Shown here one piece after another: positions 6,608 to 11,093 of a stretch of DNA of 11,093 nt. A program made the position numbers and the translations under genes. The stretch comes from Acidobacteriota bacterium. Lineage in GTDB: Bacteria > Acidobacteriota > Terriglobia > Acidoferrales > UBA7541. The stretch covers positions 1 to 11,093 of the forward strand of contig JAFAZL010000524.1 in NCBI GenBank assembly GCA_019239815.1, given 5' to 3'. How positions within the stretch are numbered: the first letter of the stretch is position 1; each line of letters opens with the position of its first letter. A model generated the notes under the pieces. That model made no database searches. It saw nothing but the letters and a program-made list of their open reading frames with translations, and was not told the origin of the DNA.

Positions 6608-7845
6608 CGCGCTCCACGACAACGGAACCCAGCGCGTCCACCGAGGTATCGTCCGATGCGCCGCCGATGTCGCAAGCTCCGTCTCATGAGCGCTGGTTGC
6701 CGGTGGCGCAAGACCGCGCCGAAAAGCAATTCTGGTATGAGCCGTTGCTCGAGAGTGGGCTCGTTCCCGACTTTGTGATTCGCGCTGCGATTCGTAGGAT
6801 GGTGCGTGATCGTTTGCGCGACGAAGATCGCGGCTCCGACGAAGCGAATCGCGCGAAGCTTCTTTCATTCGTCGACGAAATGAAGCGCAGCCCGATTGCG
6901 TTGCGAACTGATTCCGCGAATGCGCAACACTACGAAGTTCCCGCCGCATTTTTTCAGAGTGTGCTCGGACCGCGACTGAAATACAGTTCCGCATTTTTTA
7001 CTGAGGGTTGCAATTCGCTCGCCGAAGCGGAAGAAACGATGTTGCGGCTCACTTGCGAACGCGCGGAACTTGCCGACGGCCAAACTATTCTGGAACTGGG
7101 TTGCGGCTGGGGCTCGCTCACGCTCTGGATGGCGGAGCATTTTCCGACTAGCGCTATCACCGCAGTTTCCAATTCGGCGTCCCAGCGCACCTTTATCGAA
7201 TCGCAAGCCGAGCAGCGGAGCCTGCGCAACGTGCGCATCGTCACCGCCGACATGAACGACTTCGATCCAACGTCGCTCAAGGAGAACTCGCTTCAAGCAA
7301 CCTCGGCCCAAAACGCGTTGACAGAAACAGCAATCGATCCGAAAGCGAGCGACGGGTTTCGAGTATTCGATCGCGTCGTTTCGGTCGAGATGTTCGAGCA
7401 CATGCGCAACTGGGACTTGCTGCTCGAGCGAATCTCGAAGTGGCTCGCACCGGACGGAAAAATGTTCATGCACATTTTTACGCATGCGCGCTTCGCGTAT
7501 CCCTACGAAGTACGCGATGCCGGCGACTGGATGGCGCAGCATTTTTTCACCGGCGGCATGATGCCGAGCGACGATTTGCTCGGCCACTTCGATCGCAACC
7601 TCCGAATTGCGGGGCACTGGCGAGTGAACGGCACGCACTACGCGAAAACTTCCGAAGCGTGGCTCGCCAACATGGATGCGAATCGAGAAGCATTACTGCC
7701 GTTGTTTGCGAAAACCTACGGCGTGAACGACGCGAAGAAATGGTGGACCCGGTGGCGCATCTTCTTCATGGCCTGCGCCGAACTCTGGAACTATCGTCAA
7801 GGCGAAGAGTGGCTCGTCTCGCACTATTTACTGACGCAGCGCTGA
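6604..7845 (+). CDS. Cfa-superfamily SAM methyltransferase resembling coclaurine N-methyltransferase
   Basis: This is 413 residues from a GTG start. The class I methyltransferase core shows HYEVP (109-113), YSSAFF (127-132), LELGCGWGS (163-171) for SAM binding, SVEMFEHM (260-267), FAYPYE (297-302), HYAKT (345-349) and the C-terminal [10 protein letters not shown] (400-409). The late motifs FAYPYE, GEEW-SH and AWLANMDAN match, from memory, plant (S)-coclaurine N-methyltransferases more closely than E. coli Cfa. The acid/His set E262, E265, H266 is conserved. Two oddities stand out: Ser replaces the Cys of the usual YSC motif, and a low-complexity insert of about 33 residues (221-253) precedes [11 protein letters not shown]. 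Start choice is moderately sure: GTG 6604 overlaps a mini-ORF stop, GTG 6583 and ATG 6667 are alternatives, and the frame opens further upstream inside DUF1295. As the last gene of the operon it is probably a lipid or small-molecule methyltransferase. Confidence 0.88.
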   Translation: MTRSTTTEPSASTEVSSDAPPMSQAPSHERWLPVAQDRAEKQFWYEPLLESGLVPDFVIRAAIRRMVRDRLRDEDRGSDEANRAKLLSFVDEMKRSPIALRTDSANAQHYEVPAAFFQSVLGPRLKYSSAFFTEGCNSLAEAEETMLRLTCERAELADGQTILELGCGWGSLTLWMAEHFPTSAITAVSNSASQRTFIESQAEQRSLRNVRIVTADMNDFDPTSLKENSLQATSAQNALTETAIDPKASDGFRVFDRVVSVEMFEHMRNWDLLLERISKWLAPDGKMFMHIFTHARFAYPYEVRDAGDWMAQHFFTGGMMPSDDLLGHFDRNLRIAGHWRVNGTHYAKTSEAWLANMDANREALLPLFAKTYGVNDAKKWWTRWRIFFMACAELWNYRQGEEWLVSHYLLTQR

Positions 7846-7868
7846 CGCCGTCCATGTCGTGTACGGGC

Positions 7869-7888
7869 GCAGCACTGCTGCTGTTTTT
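7869..7888 (+). terminator. Candidate intrinsic terminator after the methyltransferase gene
   Basis: A stem GCAGC (7869-7873)/GCTGC (7877-7881) with a three-base loop is followed by TG and five T residues (7884-7888). It lies 24 bases after the stop of the last rightward gene, where an operon end is expected. The five-base stem is short, so the call is tentative. Confidence 0.35.
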
Positions 7889-7891
7889 CCT

Positions 7892-7919
7892 TTCGACTTT
7901 CAACTGTCGACTGTCAACT
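7892..7919. repeat. Four-copy 7-bp tandem repeat, consensus KTCRACT
   Basis: Four head-to-tail heptamers can be read: TTCGACT, TTCAACT, GTCGACT, GTCAACT. Each differs from the others only at positions 1 (T/G) and 4 (G/A), giving an alternating pattern. The array fills the gap between the convergent methyltransferase and homocysteine methyltransferase genes and ends three bases short of the latter's stop codon. No function is assigned. Confidence 0.7.
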
Positions 7920-7922
7920 TCT

Positions 7923-9752
7923 TCAAACGATGTCCAGGATTTCTTCGTAGCGTTTGAACGGCGGGATGAGGTAGGCGCCGGCGAGTTCGGTGCGCGCCCA
8001 TTGCAGCATTTCGCGGGCGACCTCGAAGCCGCGCTCGCGTGCGTTTGCGCCGGCGGCTTCCATCGATTTCAAAACAGGCTCAGGAATCACGATGCCGGGC
8101 ACTTCGTTGTTCAGCCGCAGCGCCTGCTTGTAGCTGTTGAGCGGCCAGATTCCGATCATCACGGGGATCGAAGGTTTGCCGCCGAGCTTTTTCACGAACG
8201 AGTGCCAGTGCTCGGGATCGAAGATCGGCTGCGTCATCGCATAGCGCGCGCCGGCTTCGATTTTCGCGTTGAAGCGTTCAATCTCGGCGTCGAGATCGTC
8301 TGCGACGGGATTCACCGCGACGCCAATCGCGAAATTTGTGGCGCCACCGAGAGTTTTTCCGGCCCAGTCGGTGCCCTGATTCAGGCGGCGCAAGATTTTT
8401 ACAAGGCCGACGGAATCGACTTCGTAGACTCCGCTTGCTTCGGGGTAATCGCCGACCGATGGAGGATCTCCGGTAATGGCGAGTACGTTGCGAACGCCGC
8501 CGACGGTCCAAGCGCCGAGCAGCATCGCCTGCAAGCCGATGATGTTGTAGTCGCGCGTGGTGAGATGCGGAATCGTTTCGACGCCGCGCGCTTCCAGTGC
8601 GGCTGAAGTCATCAATGCGTCCATGCCGACACGCGCCATCGCGCCGCTGTTGACATCGATGACATCGACCTTGCCCGATGCCATGATGCGATCCACTTGC
8701 TCGAAAATGCGATCGAGCGAAAGTCCTTTGGGTGGGTCGATTTCGACGCTGATCGCGAATTCTTTCTTCTGCAGCTTCTTGAACAGTTTGCTTTCTGGAT
8801 CGCGCTCGGCGACGACCGGAGGCTTTGCCGGCGCTTCTACGACGATCGTGCTCGCGGCCGCCTTCACCGGCGTGAGCGATTTCACCGCTTCGGCCATCGC
8901 GCGAATGTGAGCGGGCGTTGTACCGCAGCAGCCGCCCAGAATGCGGACACCGAGCGCCGCCGCTTCACGAGCGAACTCCGCGAAATATTCCGGCGATGAC
9001 TTCGGGTAAACGATGCGGTCGCCTTCGCGCTTGGGGAAACCGGCGTTGGGCATCCCGCTGACGCGAACATCGTCCACGCTTGCGAGCTGGCCGAGAATCG
9101 GAAGCAGGGACTGCGGGCCCAGCGTGCAGTTCGCGCCGATGACTTGCACGTTTTTTGCTTTGAGCTGAAGGGCCGCGTCGGCCGGACTCAAATCGCCGTA
9201 GGCGGTTCCCTCTTCGGAGTAAGTGAGCTGCGCGATGATCGGCAATCCAGAGAACGAACGGATCGCATCGATCGCGAGAGTCAACTCCTCGATGTAGGTG
9301 AAGGTTTCGAGAATGAAGAGATCGACGCCGCGCTCTTCGAGTGCGAGCGCCTGTTCGTGAAAGATGTTGAGAATTTCGTCGGGCTCGGGATGACGCGCTT
9401 GCACGCCGATGCCGAGGGGACCGATCGAACCGGCGATCAAAACTTCGCGCGATGCGGATTCTCGCGCTTCGCGGGCAATTTTCACTCCGCGGCTGTTGAG
9501 TCTTTGCACGTCATCTTCGAGGCCAAGTGGCGCGAGCTTGAAGCGATTCGCGCCGAACGTGTTGGTCTCGATAATTTGCGCGCCGGCCTCGATATACGCC
9601 TGATGGGCGCGAAAAACCGCTTCGGGTTCAGTTGCGTTCAATTCATCGAGGCAACGATGTCCCCCGACGAGATCGTGCAGATAGGAGCCCATCGCACCGT
9701 CGGCGATCAAAATCGAATTTTTTAGACGTTCATTAAAATCCTGAATCTTCAA
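7923..9752 (-). CDS. Bifunctional homocysteine S-methyltransferase / methylenetetrahydrofolate reductase
   Basis: This 609-residue protein is a natural two-enzyme fusion. Residues about 1-290 are a homocysteine S-methyltransferase barrel: ADGAMGSYL (17-25), ETNTFGANR (62-70) and the zinc ligands in GANCTLGP (C209) and GGCCGTTP (C275, C276). An Ala/Pro/Val-rich linker (about 292-318) leads to a MetF-type reductase domain with SVEIDPPKG (335-343), VLAITGDPP (423-431) and TQPIFD (507-512). These match the E. coli MetF Glu28, Asp120 and Gln183 regions. Known fusions of this kind (YitJ type) reduce 5,10-methylene-THF and methylate homocysteine to methionine. The start is TTG with AGGAAG seven bases upstream (9760-9765), and no earlier ATG fits the domain start. 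It follows cystathionine beta-synthase by 42 bases in the same operon. The methyl donor (methyl-THF or another) is not decided by sequence. Confidence 0.93.
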   Translation of the reverse strand: MKIQDFNERLKNSILIADGAMGSYLHDLVGGHRCLDELNATEPEAVFRAHQAYIEAGAQIIETNTFGANRFKLAPLGLEDDVQRLNSRGVKIAREARESASREVLIAGSIGPLGIGVQARHPEPDEILNIFHEQALALEERGVDLFILETFTYIEELTLAIDAIRSFSGLPIIAQLTYSEEGTAYGDLSPADAALQLKAKNVQVIGANCTLGPQSLLPILGQLASVDDVRVSGMPNAGFPKREGDRIVYPKSSPEYFAEFAREAAALGVRILGGCCGTTPAHIRAMAEAVKSLTPVKAAASTIVVEAPAKPPVVAERDPESKLFKKLQKKEFAISVEIDPPKGLSLDRIFEQVDRIMASGKVDVIDVNSGAMARVGMDALMTSAALEARGVETIPHLTTRDYNIIGLQAMLLGAWTVGGVRNVLAITGDPPSVGDYPEASGVYEVDSVGLVKILRRLNQGTDWAGKTLGGATNFAIGVAVNPVADDLDAEIERFNAKIEAGARYAMTQPIFDPEHWHSFVKKLGGKPSIPVMIGIWPLNSYKQALRLNNEVPGIVIPEPVLKSMEAAGANARERGFEVAREMLQWARTELAGAYLIPPFKRYEEILDIV

Positions 9753-9794
9753 GACCGTTCTTCCTGTCTGCTGAATTTTACGAGGGACCTTCGC

Positions 9795-11093
9795 TCAGCG
9801 TTTGGTTTCCATGAGGCTGGCGACGGTGCTCATGAGGTCGTACTTGGTGAGAATCTCGAAGCGCGATTCGCCCATTTCGACGAAGACGGCGGGATTCTCG
9901 TGGCTCAAAATGTGCGTGATGCGATCGACCGGTGCGGAGCGCGGGACCTGCGGCAGCGGCTTGCTCATGACTTCGCGCACAACGAGCTTGTGCAGGTCTT
10001 TGCCTTGCAGCGCGAGGGTCAGAATCTGATCTTCGTAGATGGTGCCGATCGGAGTGGTTTCCTCGAATACCGGGATCTGCGAAATATCTTGTTGCTGCAT
10101 GGTTTTCAGCGCGTGATAGACGGTCTGATAGGGACGCGCGATGACGAGCTCGCGAACCTTGCCGGAGTGATGCTTGGCTTTGACGACTTCGCCGGCGGTC
10201 ACCTTAACAGCGGAATCGCCGTAGTTGCGTTCGCGCATCCACTCGTCGTTGTAGACCTTGCTGAGGTAGCGCATGCCCGTATCGGGCAGGAACGCGACGA
10301 TGAAGGCTTCGGGACCTAGATCTTTCGCAAGACGCAGTGTGGCGGAAATGCATCCTCCGCCGGAACCGCCAGTGAAAAGTCCTTCCATTTTCACGAGCCG
10401 GCGCGCGACGACGAAGCACTCCTCGTCGTTGACCTGGATCACGTCATCGAGGATTTTCAGATTCATTGTCGTCGGGAAGAAGTCTTCGCCGATGCCTTCG
10501 ACGACGTAGCTTTTGGCTTTGATCGTCGTGCCGTGCTTCACGAAGTCGTAGTACAGCGAACCTTCGGGATCGACGCCGATGATCTGAACTTTGGGATTCT
10601 TTTCCTTCAAGTATTTGCCGACACCGCTGATGGTGCCGCCGGTGCCCATGCCGCAGACGAAGTGCGTGATTTTTCCTTCGGAGTCTTCCCAGATTTCCGG
10701 CCCGGTCGTTTGATAGTGCGCTTCCGGATTCATGGGGTTGTCGTACTGATTCGGGTAGAAGGAATTCGGGACTTCCTTGGCGAGTTTTTTCGCGACGGAA
10801 TAATAGCTGCGGGGATCGTCAGGCTCGACGGCGGTTGGGCAGACGATGACTTCGGCGCCGAGCGCCTTCAGGAGATCGACTTTTTCCTTGGACTGTTTGT
10901 CGGTGATGGTGAAGACCATCTTGTAGCCGCGGACGGCGGCGACGAGCGCGAGTCCCATGCCGGTGTTGCCGGACGTGCCTTCGATGATGGTGCCGCCGGG
11001 CTTGAGGAGCCCCTTTTTCTCGGCGTCATCGATCATCGAGATGCCGATGCGATCTTTGACCGAGCCGCCGGGGTTGAGCGATTCCATCTTGGC
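9795..11093 (-). CDS. Cystathionine beta-synthase, 5' end outside the window
   Basis: This is a partial PLP enzyme of at least 432 residues, with the N-terminus cut by the window edge. Numbering from the first visible Met: the PLP lysine lies in NPGGSVKDR (K11), the substrate loop is EGTSGNTGMG (36-45), the phosphate cup is GTGGTISG (148-155), and YPNQYDNPMN (111-120) is typical of the family. The C-terminal ~120 residues form a CBS-domain pair (KVRELV, then SQIPVFEE, IGTIYED and a second repeat to the end). That pair distinguishes it from plain cysteine synthase and favours cystathionine beta-synthase, which joins serine and homocysteine. The visible Met is probably internal because the family motif extends upstream and the frame is open to the edge. 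Any heme or other N-terminal region cannot be judged. It is co-directional with the homocysteine methyltransferase/MTHFR gene. Confidence 0.92.
   Translation of the reverse strand, partial: AKMESLNPGGSVKDRIGISMIDDAEKKGLLKPGGTIIEGTSGNTGMGLALVAAVRGYKMVFTITDKQSKEKVDLLKALGAEVIVCPTAVEPDDPRSYYSVAKKLAKEVPNSFYPNQYDNPMNPEAHYQTTGPEIWEDSEGKITHFVCGMGTGGTISGVGKYLKEKNPKVQIIGVDPEGSLYYDFVKHGTTIKAKSYVVEGIGEDFFPTTMNLKILDDVIQVNDEECFVVARRLVKMEGLFTGGSGGGCISATLRLAKDLGPEAFIVAFLPDTGMRYLSKVYNDEWMRERNYGDSAVKVTAGEVVKAKHHSGKVRELVIARPYQTVYHALKTMQQQDISQIPVFEETTPIGTIYEDQILTLALQGKDLHKLVVREVMSKPLPQVPRSAPVDRITHILSHENPAVFVEMGESRFEILTKYDLMSTVASLMETKR

Noticed and set aside
7440..8606. A 388-codon plus-strand open frame
   Set aside because: It overlaps the 3' end of the methyltransferase and, antisense, much of the homocysteine methyltransferase/MTHFR gene, both with strong domain motifs. 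Its translation is Arg/Ala-rich without recognisable motifs, as expected of a shadow frame in GC-rich DNA.
9144..9725. A 193-codon plus-strand frame antisense to the homocysteine methyltransferase domain
   Set aside because: It is fully contained in the opposite strand of a motif-rich gene and its translation matches no family I know.

Overview
The window looks like chromosomal DNA of a GC-rich, non-model bacterium, most likely an Acidobacteriota member (Koribacter/Acidobacteriaceae-like). That placement is an inference from protein character and gene content and was not tested by a search. I see no rRNA, tRNA, CRISPR array, transposase, phage gene or attachment site. The ten main genes are densely packed.

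Layout. (1) Positions 44-448 (-) hold a small membrane-anchored protein of unknown function. It is divergent from 642-1142 (+), a secreted SnoaL/NTF2-like (DUF4440-type) protein. (2) Positions 1322-4674 (-) are a three-gene operon read right to left: an FAD-dependent amine-oxidase-fold oxidoreductase, a DUF1365 protein, and a cyclopropane-fatty-acid-synthase (Cfa) family methyltransferase. (3) A 214-bp divergent intergenic region follows. (4) Positions 4889-7845 (+) are a tightly coupled operon: DUF1475 membrane protein, DUF2062 membrane protein, DUF1295 steroid-5-alpha-reductase-like membrane protein, and a second Cfa-superfamily methyltransferase that most resembles plant coclaurine N-methyltransferase. 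A possible 16-codon mini-ORF links the last two genes. (5) Positions 7923-11093 (-) are a homocysteine-metabolism operon: cystathionine beta-synthase (5' end outside the window) followed by a fused homocysteine S-methyltransferase / methylenetetrahydrofolate reductase.

How the genes may work together. The two divergent operons (about 6.5 kb) look like one lipid-tailoring island. It has two SAM-dependent methyltransferases, a flavoenzyme, a putative NADPH-dependent membrane reductase and three proteins of unknown biochemistry. The oxidoreductase/DUF1365/Cfa trio is a recurrent bacterial set, associated in alphaproteobacteria with singlet-oxygen responses and modified fatty acids. Its combination with DUF1475, DUF2062, DUF1295 and a CNMT-like methyltransferase is the most interesting thing here, and its product cannot be read from sequence. 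SAM-dependent methylation releases S-adenosylhomocysteine and ultimately homocysteine, which the rightmost operon either remethylates or diverts to cystathionine. That functional link is inference.

Smaller signals include a four-copy 7-bp tandem repeat (7892-7919), a perfect dyad between the divergent lipid operons (4734-4756), a hairpin that could hide the ribosome binding site of the NTF2-like gene, and two genes that start at TTG.
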